From an uncultured Oscillospiraceae bacterium (lineage in GTDB: Bacteria; Bacillota_A; Clostridia; Oscillospirales; Oscillospiraceae): 30,942 bases of DNA. Shown here one piece after another: positions 1-6,944 of this stretch. The notes under the pieces were generated by a model, which was not told the origin of the DNA, made no database searches, and was given only the letters and a program-made list of their open reading frames with translations. The position numbers and the translations under genes were made by a program. The stretch lies in contig CALXGD010000084.1 of the NCBI GenBank assembly GCA_944387745.1, positions 1 to 30,942 of the forward strand, written 5' to 3'. How positions within the stretch are numbered: position 1 is the first letter of the stretch; the number at the start of each line of letters is the position of its first letter.

Positions 1-1
1 G

Positions 2-487
2 GACGACCAGCTGACTCAGTCCCCCTTTGAGCTCTCCGGCGGCCAGAAGCGCCGGGTGGCCATTGCCGGCGTCATTGCTATGGAGCCCAAGGTCTTGATC
101 CTGGACGAGCCCACCGCCGGATTGGACCCGGTGGGAGTGGAGTCCATTCTGGGCAACATCCGAGACTACCACAGGGCCCAGAACGCCACCATCATTCTGG
201 TGTCCCACTCCATGGAAGAGATGGCCCGGACAGTGGACCGGCTGGTGGTGGTCAACGACAGCAAAATTGCCCTGGAGGGTCCCCCCAGTCAGGTGTTCCG
301 GCATGGCCCGGAACTGGAGGCCATGGGCCTGGGCGTGCCTCAGCTGACCCGGGTATTTCACCGCCTGCGGGCCATGGGAGTGGAAATCGATCCCTCCGTC
401 TATACCATTGAGCAGGCTAAAAAGGCTGTTCTGGACGCCCTGGCAAAGAAATCCGGAGAGGAGAGGGGGAAGGCGGAATGGCGCTGA
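2..487 (+). CDS. ecfA: ECF transporter ATP-binding subunit, 3' part (5' end outside window)
   Basis: This is the C-terminal 161 residues of an ABC ATPase that energises a vitamin or micronutrient uptake complex at the inner face of the membrane. The reading frame is open from base 2, so the gene starts outside the window; the internal GTG at 56 is not the start. Visible motifs in order are the ABC signature LSGGQ (about residues 12-16 of the fragment), Walker B with catalytic Glu in LILDEPTAGLDP, and the switch His in LVSHSMEEM. The tail beyond the ATPase core (PQLTRVFHRLRAMG) is typical of EcfA proteins. The stop codon lies 10 bases inside ecfT, so the two are translationally coupled. In this family EcfA2 usually sits directly before ecfT, so EcfA2 is more likely than EcfA1, but the fragment alone cannot decide. 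Confidence 0.93.
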   Translation, partial: DDQLTQSPFELSGGQKRRVAIAGVIAMEPKVLILDEPTAGLDPVGVESILGNIRDYHRAQNATIILVSHSMEEMARTVDRLVVVNDSKIALEGPPSQVFRHGPELEAMGLGVPQLTRVFHRLRAMGVEIDPSVYTIEQAKKAVLDALAKKSGEERGKAEWR

Positions 488-1287
488 AGGACATCACTCT
501 AGGCCAGTATTTTCCGGGAAATTCCCTGGTCCACCGGCTGGATCCCCGGACTAAGATCCTGGCTGTCACCCTATATATCGTAGCTCTGTTTCTGGCCGAT
601 TCCTTTTTCACCTACGGCATCATGTTTGCGGTGCTGGCCCTGTCTGTGGGCGTCTCCACCGTCCCAGTGAAGTCCCTGGTTCGGGGAATGAAGCCGGTAG
701 TATTCATCTTGATTTTTACCGCCATACTGAATCTGTTCTATACACCGGGGGAACACGTACTGGCTCAGTTCTGGATCTTCACCGTCACTCTGGAGGGCAT
801 CCAGAACGCCTTCTTTATGGTGATCCGCATCTTGATGCTCATTGCAGGGACTTTCCTGCTCACCTACACCACCTCTCCCATTCTACTCACTGACGCCCTG
901 GAGTCTCTGCTTGGTCCCCTGAAGAAGCTCAAAGTTCCAATCCACGAGCTCTCTATGATCATGTCCATTGCCCTGCGGTTCATACCCACCCTCATTGAGG
1001 AGACGGACAAGATCATGTCCGCCCAGCGGGCCCGGGGGGCAGATTTCGAGAGTGGCAACCTAATCCAGCGGGCCCGCGCCCTAATTCCCCTGCTGGTGCC
1101 CCTGTTCATCTCCTCCTTCCGCCGGGCGGATGAGCTGGCCACAGCTATGGAGTGCCGCTGTTACCACGGAGGCGAAGGCCGCACCCGGCTGCGTCAGCTG
1201 AAATATGCCAGCCGGGACTGGGTCGCACTAGCCCTCTTTCTGATCCTGACCGCTGCGATGGGCATATTGCGGCACTTTGGACTGTAG
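478..1287 (+). CDS. ecfT: ECF transporter transmembrane subunit EcfT
   Basis: This 269-residue integral membrane protein is the scaffold that couples the two EcfA ATPases to a substrate-binding S component. The N-terminus (GQYFPGNSLVHRLDPRTKI) is the classic EcfT opening, followed by several hydrophobic helices. The two coupling-helix motifs that dock on the ATPases are visible: AQRARGADF (about residues 181-189) and AMECRCYHG (about 222-230). The second is a variant of the usual A-R-G form. Length is normal for the family. The ATG overlaps the end of ecfA by 10 bases, and the gene ends in TAG. No S component is in the window, so the transported compound is unknown; group II ECF modules are shared among several S components encoded elsewhere. 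Confidence 0.95.
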   Translation: MALKDITLGQYFPGNSLVHRLDPRTKILAVTLYIVALFLADSFFTYGIMFAVLALSVGVSTVPVKSLVRGMKPVVFILIFTAILNLFYTPGEHVLAQFWIFTVTLEGIQNAFFMVIRILMLIAGTFLLTYTTSPILLTDALESLLGPLKKLKVPIHELSMIMSIALRFIPTLIEETDKIMSAQRARGADFESGNLIQRARALIPLLVPLFISSFRRADELATAMECRCYHGGEGRTRLRQLKYASRDWVALALFLILTAAMGILRHFGL

Positions 1288-1498
1288 TGGCCTCAGGGAG
1301 AGCCGCCTGGGACAGATAGCCGAGGAAGCAGTTTTTCACCCGCTCTGCGGCTGTCAACAAAATTAGTACAACGAGTGCTATCCTGAGGTCCTGCCAACAC
1401 TCTGACATCAGCCTGAGCTGCCACGTAAGCCACAACGACGTGCGGGAGATCAGCCACTCCCGCCCCTAACCGTCCGTTTCCCGAAAGGAGGGATCTCC
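1288..1498. other. Intergenic region, no gene seen
   Basis: This 211-base gap separates ecfT from the secreted protein. A short inverted repeat, GCGGGAG (1442-1448) with CTCCCGC (1457-1463) around an 8-base loop, lies about 35 bases before the next start codon and is not followed by a T-run, so it is not an obvious terminator. No convincing -35/-10 pair was found, and no terminator for ecfT is visible. Confidence 0.4.
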
Positions 1499-2683
1499 AT
1501 GATCCGGCGACGCCTGCGGAAGCTCGCCGCCCTTCTCTGTGCTCTGGCCCTGGCACTGGGGCTGTCCGGCCCGGTCTCCGCGGCGGGGGACATCTATTTC
1601 AGCGCCGTCAACGACAGCGTGGTGGCCCTCAGCGACAGCACTATGCCCACCTGGTCCGGCGGCGTGCTGTATGCCCCCTACTCTCTCTTTGACGGCAGCA
1701 ATACTACCCGCATCAACTTTGACATCTCCTTCAGCTACAACCGCACCTCCGGACAGGCCACCCTGTTCAACACCCGGCAGTTCCTCACCTTTGACCTCAA
1801 CCACAACACCTGTTACAACGCCCTCACAGGGGAGTCCCTCAACGGCCGGGCCATCCTCCGAAGCGGTCGGGTCTATGTGCCTGTCGCCCTGGTGTGCAGC
1901 TTTTTCGGCTTGAGCTACTCTGTAATCTCCATTGACGAGGGCTATATGGTCCGTATCAAAAACAGCGCCGTGGTGCTCAGCGACTCTGAATTTGTGGAAG
2001 CCGCCACCATCTCCATCTCACGCAATCTGCGGGAGTATAACCAGGCCAACCAGAGCTCCCCTACACCGGGTGTACAGCCCCCCACGCCTACCCCCAGCCA
2101 GGAGCCGGAGGTCTCCGATCCTCCCATCCAGGAGGAGCCGGACACCGCCGACCGCACACCGGTCTATCTAGCTTTCCGCTGCGACGACGACCAGGGGCTG
2201 ACCGACATTTTAGACACTCTGGACTCCTATAACCGGGCGGCAGTGTTCTTCTTCCCCCCGGAGCAGCTGAACCGGCAGGATGACCTGCTCTACCGGATTT
2301 TGGGCAGCGGTCACAGCATTGGTCTGCTGGCAGAGGGACATACCCTTGCTCAGACCCGTCAGCTGTTGGAGGAAGCCAGCCTGCTTCTGGCTCAGGTGGG
2401 CTATCTCCGCACCACACTCGCCCTGGTGCCCGACGCCCAGCGCGCCGCCCTCCAGGAGGAGGGCTGGGTCTGTTGGGATGAGACAGTCTCCGCCATCCCA
2501 GATGAAGGGGAGGGCGCCTCCCTCTATGCCAACTCCGCCATCCGTGCCATTCCCTCCCGCAGCCAGCGGGCCTATTTGACTTTGGACGCCGGCATCCAGT
2601 CGGCCCGGGTACTGCCCACCCTGCTGCAGCGCCTGGAGGCCCGGTCCTATGCTATCAGCGTCCCACTGGAGACGAGACTATGA
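1499..2683 (+). CDS. Secreted protein: stalk-like domain plus degenerate polysaccharide-deacetylase-like domain
   Basis: This 394-residue protein carries a clear signal peptide (arginine-rich start, hydrophobic residues 9-22, likely cleavage near VSAA at 26-29). Residues 30-185 resemble the copper-amine-oxidase N-terminal-like 'stalk' fold found in surface proteins of Firmicutes, with the pattern GRVYVPVALVCSFFGL. A Pro/Glu/Thr-rich linker spans 186-220. Residues 221-394 follow the NodB deacetylase outline: a strand (PVYLAF), a helix ending YNRAAVFFF, then GHSIG. However, the metal- and base-supplying residues are not conserved: TFDDGP is replaced by AFRCDDDQ, and the first His of the HxxxH motif is Leu. 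A non-catalytic cell-wall or glycan-binding role is therefore inferred. The SD AAGGAGG lies just upstream of the ATG. Its stop overlaps the next ORF (ATGA). Confidence 0.75.
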   Translation: MIRRRLRKLAALLCALALALGLSGPVSAAGDIYFSAVNDSVVALSDSTMPTWSGGVLYAPYSLFDGSNTTRINFDISFSYNRTSGQATLFNTRQFLTFDLNHNTCYNALTGESLNGRAILRSGRVYVPVALVCSFFGLSYSVISIDEGYMVRIKNSAVVLSDSEFVEAATISISRNLREYNQANQSSPTPGVQPPTPTPSQEPEVSDPPIQEEPDTADRTPVYLAFRCDDDQGLTDILDTLDSYNRAAVFFFPPEQLNRQDDLLYRILGSGHSIGLLAEGHTLAQTRQLLEEASLLLAQVGYLRTTLALVPDAQRAALQEEGWVCWDETVSAIPDEGEGASLYANSAIRAIPSRSQRAYLTLDAGIQSARVLPTLLQRLEARSYAISVPLETRL

Positions 2684-2997
2684 GAACGGTAAATTTATCC
2701 CAACCATCCGGGAGCCCCGATCCTCTGCGCACCGCCCGGCTCACCCGGCATCTCCGGGCACGGCTGCTGGACTTTGCCCCCGGCGGGCCGGAGGTGACAG
2801 CTTTCGACGAGGCGACAGGCACCATCCTGGTGCGCTTTCCCGGTCACGACACCGCCCAGATACTCCGCCGCTTGGAGCAGAAATGGGGAATCCTTGTCGG
2901 CCAGCAGGAGAGCTTGGCCCGTTTCACCCTCTCTCCCGGCATCTCCTTCGAGGACCTGGACTATGTTTGGGGCTGCCTATTTGAGCTTCTTGCATAA
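2680..2997 (+). CDS. Small protein resembling the C-terminal small domain of a fold-type I aminotransferase
   Basis: This 105-residue protein has no confident family assignment. Its ATG overlaps the stop of the secreted-protein gene in an ATGA arrangement, so the two are probably co-translated. The C-terminal half (residues 45-104) follows the pattern of the small C-terminal domain of class V aminotransferases or cysteine desulfurases: a strand with ILVRFPG, a helix LRRLEQKWG, then ILVGQ, then RFTLSPGISFEDLDYVWGC. The large PLP-binding domain is completely missing, so no transaminase activity is expected. There is no signal peptide or membrane segment. A terminator follows within three bases of the stop. 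The resemblance is by eye only and could be misleading. Confidence 0.6.
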   Translation: MRTVNLSQPSGSPDPLRTARLTRHLRARLLDFAPGGPEVTAFDEATGTILVRFPGHDTAQILRRLEQKWGILVGQQESLARFTLSPGISFEDLDYVWGCLFELLA

Positions 2998-2999
2998 AG

Positions 3000-3028
3000 A
3001 TCGGGAGCGGCCCAAAGCCGCTCCCGAT
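3000..3028. terminator. Strong hairpin terminator between convergent genes
   Basis: There is a perfect 12-base-pair stem (ATCGGGAGCGGC with its complement) around a five-base loop, starting three bases after the stop of the 105-residue ORF. The + side is followed by a pyrimidine-rich TCTCTTCTCTCT run. The minus side is followed by CTTTATG, so it may serve both the + operon and the minus-strand AlbA_2 gene. Confidence 0.8.
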
Positions 3029-3063
3029 TCTCTTCTCTCTCCGCCCGCTGTCCTGTTCCCCGG

Positions 3064-3537
3064 TCAGTCGTTCCCCTGACTCTGTCTCTCCCGGAACATG
3101 ACATCCACCTCAGAGCGGGAGCAGCGGTAATCTCCTTCTCCGCGGCGGCAGTAGGTGCCGGAATAGGGGTCCTCTCCAATGTACACTGGTCGGTCTCTGT
3201 CTGAGGCTTTGGGAACAAAGATGGCCACAATGGGATTCCGTCCGCTTTTCAAGATCTGCACGTCCTCCCGCTGGAGCAGATTGACGCTCACCACCCTCCT
3301 GTCCTGGACCATGGCCCAGAACTCCTCCGCCAGTTCCTCCGGGTCGAAGAGGGGAACCGAGTAGAGGGCGCCCCGCTCCCCCTCTGCAACCCCCAGCAGG
3401 ATCACTCCGCCCTGCGTGTTGGCAAAGGCGGAGTAGGTCTCCCAAAGGCTGTGGGGCAAGCCGCCCTGGGCCCGCTTTGCCTCAATCCGATTGCTCTCCT
3501 GATACTCTCCTAAAAATTCCAGCTCCTCCAGAGGCAT
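3064..3537 (-). CDS. AlbA_2 / Schlafen AAA_4-type putative nucleic-acid-binding protein
   Basis: This 157-residue protein matches the AlbA_2 (formerly AAA_4, Schlafen-like) domain seen in putative transcriptional regulators. Supporting motifs are the early ESNRIEAKRAQGGLP with the following SLWETYSAFANTQGGVILLGVAEG (about residues 15-53), in which the aromatic-A-N-x-GG-x-ILLG core is characteristic, then VVSVNLL and a VAIFVPKA strand, and a closing YCRRGEGDY. No C-terminal winged helix or ATPase region is present, so it is a short stand-alone version. The start has a GAGGAG SD about ten bases upstream. It lies 25 bases downstream of the dipeptidase gene on the same strand and is probably co-transcribed with it. 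The physiological role is unknown. Confidence 0.8.
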   Translation of the reverse strand: MPLEELEFLGEYQESNRIEAKRAQGGLPHSLWETYSAFANTQGGVILLGVAEGERGALYSVPLFDPEELAEEFWAMVQDRRVVSVNLLQREDVQILKSGRNPIVAIFVPKASDRDRPVYIGEDPYSGTYCRRGEGDYRCSRSEVDVMFRERQSQGND

Positions 3538-3562
3538 AGAGCTTCATCTCCTCACTCTCTAT

Positions 3563-4498
3563 CTAAGGCAGATTTCTTCTGAAAAATTCTAAGGCGTTTC
3601 GGTACAGGATTTTTTCCGCAGTCTGCTTTCCCAGGCGTTCCGCCAGATACGTCCCCAGGCCTGGAATCCTAGCACAGCTGTCCAGGCCAGACGTGGGGTC
3701 CGCCCCGTCAAAGTCAGAGCCCAGGGCCAGGCGGTCCTCCAGCCCCAGGTCCAAAAAATGGGCGGCGTGGCGGTACACATCCTCCCACCCGGCCTGGAGG
3801 CCGTCGGCGCGCAGGAAGGGGGAGTAGTAGTTCAGCCCCACCAGTCCACCCCGCCCAGCAAGCTCCCGCGCCTGTTCGTCCGTCAGATTTCTGGGGTGAG
3901 GACAAAGGGCCCTGGCGTTGGAGTGGGAGGCCACGACTGGCCGGTCCGTCTCTCCCATCAGCTCCCAAAATCCCTGCTCCTTCAGGTGGGACACATCCAC
4001 CACAATGCCCCACCGCTCCAGCTCCCGAACCGCCTCCCGTCCTAAAGCGGTCAGCCCGCCCTCTCCCTGCTCTCCTGCAACCAGAGGGTTCTTTCCATTC
4101 CAGGTGAGGGTCAACCTCACCACTCCCGCCCGGCACAGCGCCTCCCCCCGCCCCAGGTCCCAGCCCAGCACCGCCCCGTTCTCCACTGTAAGAAGCAGGG
4201 CCGTCCTGCCCTGACGCCAAGCCTCCTCCACCTGCCCGGCCGTGCGGCAGAGGGCCGCCCGGTCCGCAAACCGCTCTCCCTGCCTGCGGAAGCTCTCCTG
4301 GTGTCGGCGAAAAAAGGGCATCATGTCCTCCTCCGCCATGTCGTCCGGCACAAAAACGGCGCAGCACTGGGCCCACCTGACCTCCGGGGAAAGCCGGCAC
4401 AGGGCAAAGGCAGACGCCGGATCGTTGAGAGTGTCCCTGCACCTGCCCCGGCTCATAAAGGCTGTCAAAGTGTCGCAGTGGAGATCAATAATACGCAT
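3563..4498 (-). CDS. Membrane dipeptidase, peptidase family M19
   Basis: This 311-residue zinc dipeptidase of the renal dipeptidase family hydrolyses dipeptides. Metal-site landmarks are all visible: DLHCDT at residues 4-9, the bridging Glu in LLTVENG, His in VDVSHL, His in VASHSNAR followed by HPRNLTDEQ, and the closing Asp in LGSDFDG. The reading frame is open for 65 more codons upstream, but the true start is the ATG at 4498. It is preceded by a purine-rich GGGGGAGGGAG SD, and the family begins right at this M-R-I-I-D-L-H-C-D. No signal peptide is present, so despite the family name the enzyme is probably cytoplasmic. It is transcribed with the AlbA_2 gene and diverges from cca. Confidence 0.93.
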   Translation of the reverse strand: MRIIDLHCDTLTAFMSRGRCRDTLNDPASAFALCRLSPEVRWAQCCAVFVPDDMAEEDMMPFFRRHQESFRRQGERFADRAALCRTAGQVEEAWRQGRTALLLTVENGAVLGWDLGRGEALCRAGVVRLTLTWNGKNPLVAGEQGEGGLTALGREAVRELERWGIVVDVSHLKEQGFWELMGETDRPVVASHSNARALCPHPRNLTDEQARELAGRGGLVGLNYYSPFLRADGLQAGWEDVYRHAAHFLDLGLEDRLALGSDFDGADPTSGLDSCARIPGLGTYLAERLGKQTAEKILYRNALEFFRRNLP

Positions 4499-4710
4499 TG
4501 AACGCTCCCTCCCCCTTCTGTTCACTCTATGTTCTGCCCATGAGGTGGATTCCGTCTCTGAAAATTTCTTATCCTCGCCACACTCGGGCATTGGGGCTTT
4601 TCCCCACTTTTTAGGGGCGTTTTTGTCCCCGAGGGACCAAGCTCGCTCTGGAGAAAGAAAGGCTTCCAGACACCAAAATTGAGAATTCATCAAAAAGGAG
4701 GCGCTCCGCC
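4499..4710. other. Divergent intergenic region with alternating G4/C4 blocks
   Basis: This spacer separates the divergent dipeptidase and cca genes. Between 4593 and 4630 four blocks alternate as GGGG, CCCC, GGGG, CCCC, separated by T-rich loops, so neighbouring blocks can pair in mutually exclusive hairpins. The first (4592-4606) is followed by CTTTTT. No confident promoter hexamers were found on either strand. The cca SD AAGGAGG is at 4695-4701. Confidence 0.4.
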
Positions 4711-6042
4711 ATGATAAATTGGGATCCCAGAGCCCTAAAGGTTCTGCGCGCCTTGGAGTCAGCTGGCTTCCAGGCCGTCCTGGTGGGCGGCTGCGTCCGG
4801 GATATGCTGCTGGGAAAACCGCCCCACGACTATGACGCGGCCTCCTCCGCCCGCCCGGAGGAAATTCTGTCAGCCTGTTCCGCCGTTCGGTGCAGCCCCA
4901 CCGGCCTGGCCCACGGGACCGTCACTGTGCTCTCAGAGGGTCTGGCTGTGGAGGTCACCTCTTTTCGCAGAGAGGGGCTGTACTCTGACCACCGCCACCC
5001 AGACCAGGTCCTCTATACCCCTCACCTCACCGAGGATCTAGCCAGGCGGGACTTCACTGTCAACGCCATGGCCTGGGAGCGCGACCAGCTGATCGACCCC
5101 TTTGGAGGGCAGAATGATCTGGACTCTGGAGTAATCCGCTGTGTGGGGGATTCAGACCGACGCTTTCAGGAGGACGCCCTGCGGGTCCTCCGGGGGCTGC
5201 GGCTGGCCGCCCAGCTGGATTTTCAAATGGAAGCGGACACCGCTGCTGCCATCCGCAGACACACGCCCCTGCTCTCCTATGTGGCCTGGGAGCGGATTCA
5301 GACAGAATTTCTCCGTCTCCTAACCTCCCCCGGGGCGGAGCGGATTCTTCTGGCCTTTCCGGAGACGGTTTGCCAGGTGGTCCCGGAGCTGCGGCCCGCT
5401 TTGGGCTTCGACCAGAAAAATCCCCACCACATCTACGACGTGTACACCCACTGCGTCAAGACCCTGTCCGGAGTGCGGCCCGACCGGCCCCTGCGGCTGG
5501 CCGCCCTTCTCCACGATGTAGGAAAACCCGCCTGCTTCACCCTGGACAGCCAGGGAACAGGCCACTTCTACGGCCACCCGTTGGAGAGTGCCCGGCAGGC
5601 GGAACTCATTGCCCAGCGGCTTCGCCTGGACCGCCGCACTCGGGAACAGGTAGTCACCCTGGTAGCCCGACACAGCCTCTTCGGAATGGCCCTCACGCCC
5701 AAGGCTGTCCGCCGGTGGCTTCAGAAGCTCACTCCGGAGACGTTCTTTGACCTGTTGGAGCTCGCCCGAGCTGACAGCCAGGCCTGCGCCCCCAGAGCTG
5801 CATCTCAGCCAGACCGCCTCGCCCAGGCGGAGGCCATAGCCCGGGAAATTCTGGCACAGCAGCCATGCCTCACCTCAAAGGAGCTGGCAGTAAATGGCAA
5901 TGACGCCCTGGCTGTAGGGCTGAAGGGCCCGACCATTGGAAAAGCCCTCCGCCATCTGCTGGACCAGGCCGCCTCGGGAGAATTGCCCAATGACCGCCAG
6001 GTGCTCCTCTCCTGCCTGAAGCAGATGGCTACAGAAGGATGA
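4711..6042 (+). CDS. cca: CCA tRNA nucleotidyltransferase
   Basis: This 443-residue class II nucleotidyltransferase adds or repairs the 3'-CCA end of tRNAs without a nucleic-acid template. The head domain shows LVGGCVRDMLLG (residues 24-35), the catalytic DYD in PHDYDAA, the flexible RRDFTVNAMAW motif and the neck motif EDALRVLRGLRLA. The second half contains an HD-type metal motif, LLHDVGKPACFT, as in the longer Firmicutes-type enzymes. The ATG is preceded by AAGGAGG at ideal spacing. A poly(A) polymerase of the same superfamily is the alternative, but the motif set and length favour Cca. Its last 14 bases overlap the end of the convergent Smr-like gene, and no terminator is visible between them. 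Confidence 0.93.
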   Translation: MINWDPRALKVLRALESAGFQAVLVGGCVRDMLLGKPPHDYDAASSARPEEILSACSAVRCSPTGLAHGTVTVLSEGLAVEVTSFRREGLYSDHRHPDQVLYTPHLTEDLARRDFTVNAMAWERDQLIDPFGGQNDLDSGVIRCVGDSDRRFQEDALRVLRGLRLAAQLDFQMEADTAAAIRRHTPLLSYVAWERIQTEFLRLLTSPGAERILLAFPETVCQVVPELRPALGFDQKNPHHIYDVYTHCVKTLSGVRPDRPLRLAALLHDVGKPACFTLDSQGTGHFYGHPLESARQAELIAQRLRLDRRTREQVVTLVARHSLFGMALTPKAVRRWLQKLTPETFFDLLELARADSQACAPRAASQPDRLAQAEAIAREILAQQPCLTSKELAVNGNDALAVGLKGPTIGKALRHLLDQAASGELPNDRQVLLSCLKQMATEG

Positions 6043-6385
6043 TCGTCACCCCGTTGTTGTATCGCTCCAGATCAGAGTCTCGCCGCAAGGCCTCGCACCG
6101 GCGGAAGGCCGCCAGCACCGCGGGGTTGAAGATGGAAAAATCCTCGCCGGGAATCACACCGGCGATTTCGCCCCTCTGTTGCAATCGGGCTAAGTAGGCC
6201 CGGGCCTCCACCCGGATGCGGCCCCCTGCGCCGGAGGAGCCATAGCCGTGGATAATTTTTATGGCAGCGCACCCCATAGCTCTGCTGTGGTGAAGCTCAA
6301 AGGTGAGACGTCGGATTGCCTCCTTAACTGTGGGCTTTCCCAGCTCCAGGTTCACCTCCCGGAGCCGCCCCTCCGCCGCCCTCAA
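6029..6385 (-). CDS. Smr-like (MutS2 C-terminal type) domain protein
   Basis: This is a small single-domain protein of up to 118 residues. It shows the Smr outline: NLELGKPTVKEAIRRL (helix 1), then IKIIHGYGSSGAGG (the conserved I-I-H-G-x-G-S loop), then a final strand GVTIILL. Smr domains are associated with nuclease activity or nucleic-acid binding, and isolated versions are poorly characterised. The start is uncertain. A TTG at 6385 overlaps the stop of the DUF308 gene (TTGA) and has GGGAG eight bases upstream; a GTG at 6355 would give 108 residues with a more distant GGAGG. The TTG is chosen for the coupling arrangement. The long open frame upstream is the antisense-frame shadow of the DUF308 gene. 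It is the last gene of the amidohydrolase operon and ends in TAG. Confidence 0.75.
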   Translation of the reverse strand: MRAAEGRLREVNLELGKPTVKEAIRRLTFELHHSRAMGCAAIKIIHGYGSSGAGGRIRVEARAYLARLQQRGEIAGVIPGEDFSIFNPAVLAAFRRCEALRRDSDLERYNNGVTIILL

Positions 6386-6930
6386 AGCTCCCGCTCCCGA
6401 AAGGCCCGGGACACCCGCCAGATCAAGTACAGGTCGCTGGCCCCATCGTATATTAGAGACAGTCCGATGAGGATCGTCAGGGTCTCCATAGTCCCAAAGG
6501 GGTTTAAAAGCACCACAATTCCCAGGCCGATGGTGAGAACAGACAAGAGCAGATCCATCCACCACCTGGGGAAGCCCAGCCGGAGCAGTCCGACTGCTGA
6601 CTGTAGATCGATGATCCCATGAAAAATGAGAACCGCCGCAAAGCTGAATTGAATCAGTACAATCACCGACACCGCGCTGGTGAGCAGCCAAAGCCCCAGA
6701 GCAATCAATATCAAACCAGGCAGCAGAAACCACATGGGAAAACCGCTCCTCCGACGAGCAAACCAGCCAAATAAATAGAAGAGTCCCGTCACCAACAGCG
6801 CCGTCCCCAGGAGCATACACAGGAAGCGGATCGAGCGGTTCGGGGCCAGCACCAGTAGGAGCCCCAGCAGCACAGTAATCACTGCCATCACAATGCTGCT
6901 GCGCCGCTGCTCCCAAAAAATATTTTTCAT
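6382..6930 (-). CDS. DUF308 / HdeD-family membrane protein
   Basis: This 182-residue polytopic membrane protein begins with KNIFWEQRRSS and has about six hydrophobic segments in paired hairpins, e.g. VMAVITVLLGLLLVLA, FLCMLLGTALLVTGLFYL and LTILIGLSLIYDGASDLYLI. The repeated helix pairs with the pattern G-x-x-L-I-x-D-G-x-x-D match the DUF308 (HdeD-like) family. HdeD is linked to acid resistance in Escherichia coli, but for Firmicutes members the function is unknown. The ATG at 6930 has GAGAGGAG about nine bases upstream and lies 14 bases after the amidohydrolase stop, so upstream extensions of the frame are rejected. Its stop overlaps the TTG of the Smr-like gene. Confidence 0.85.
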   Translation of the reverse strand: MKNIFWEQRRSSIVMAVITVLLGLLLVLAPNRSIRFLCMLLGTALLVTGLFYLFGWFARRRSGFPMWFLLPGLILIALGLWLLTSAVSVIVLIQFSFAAVLIFHGIIDLQSAVGLLRLGFPRWWMDLLLSVLTIGLGIVVLLNPFGTMETLTILIGLSLIYDGASDLYLIWRVSRAFREREL

Positions 6931-6944
6931 AGCTGCCTCTCCTC

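Noticed and set aside
4499..4693. N-terminal extension of the M19 dipeptidase
   Set aside because: The extra 65 codons have no family similarity and cross the divergent spacer; the ATG at 4498 has a good SD and the family start.
6386..6916. Long N-terminal part of the Smr-like reading frame
   Set aside because: It lies entirely over the DUF308 gene in another frame and its translation looks random.
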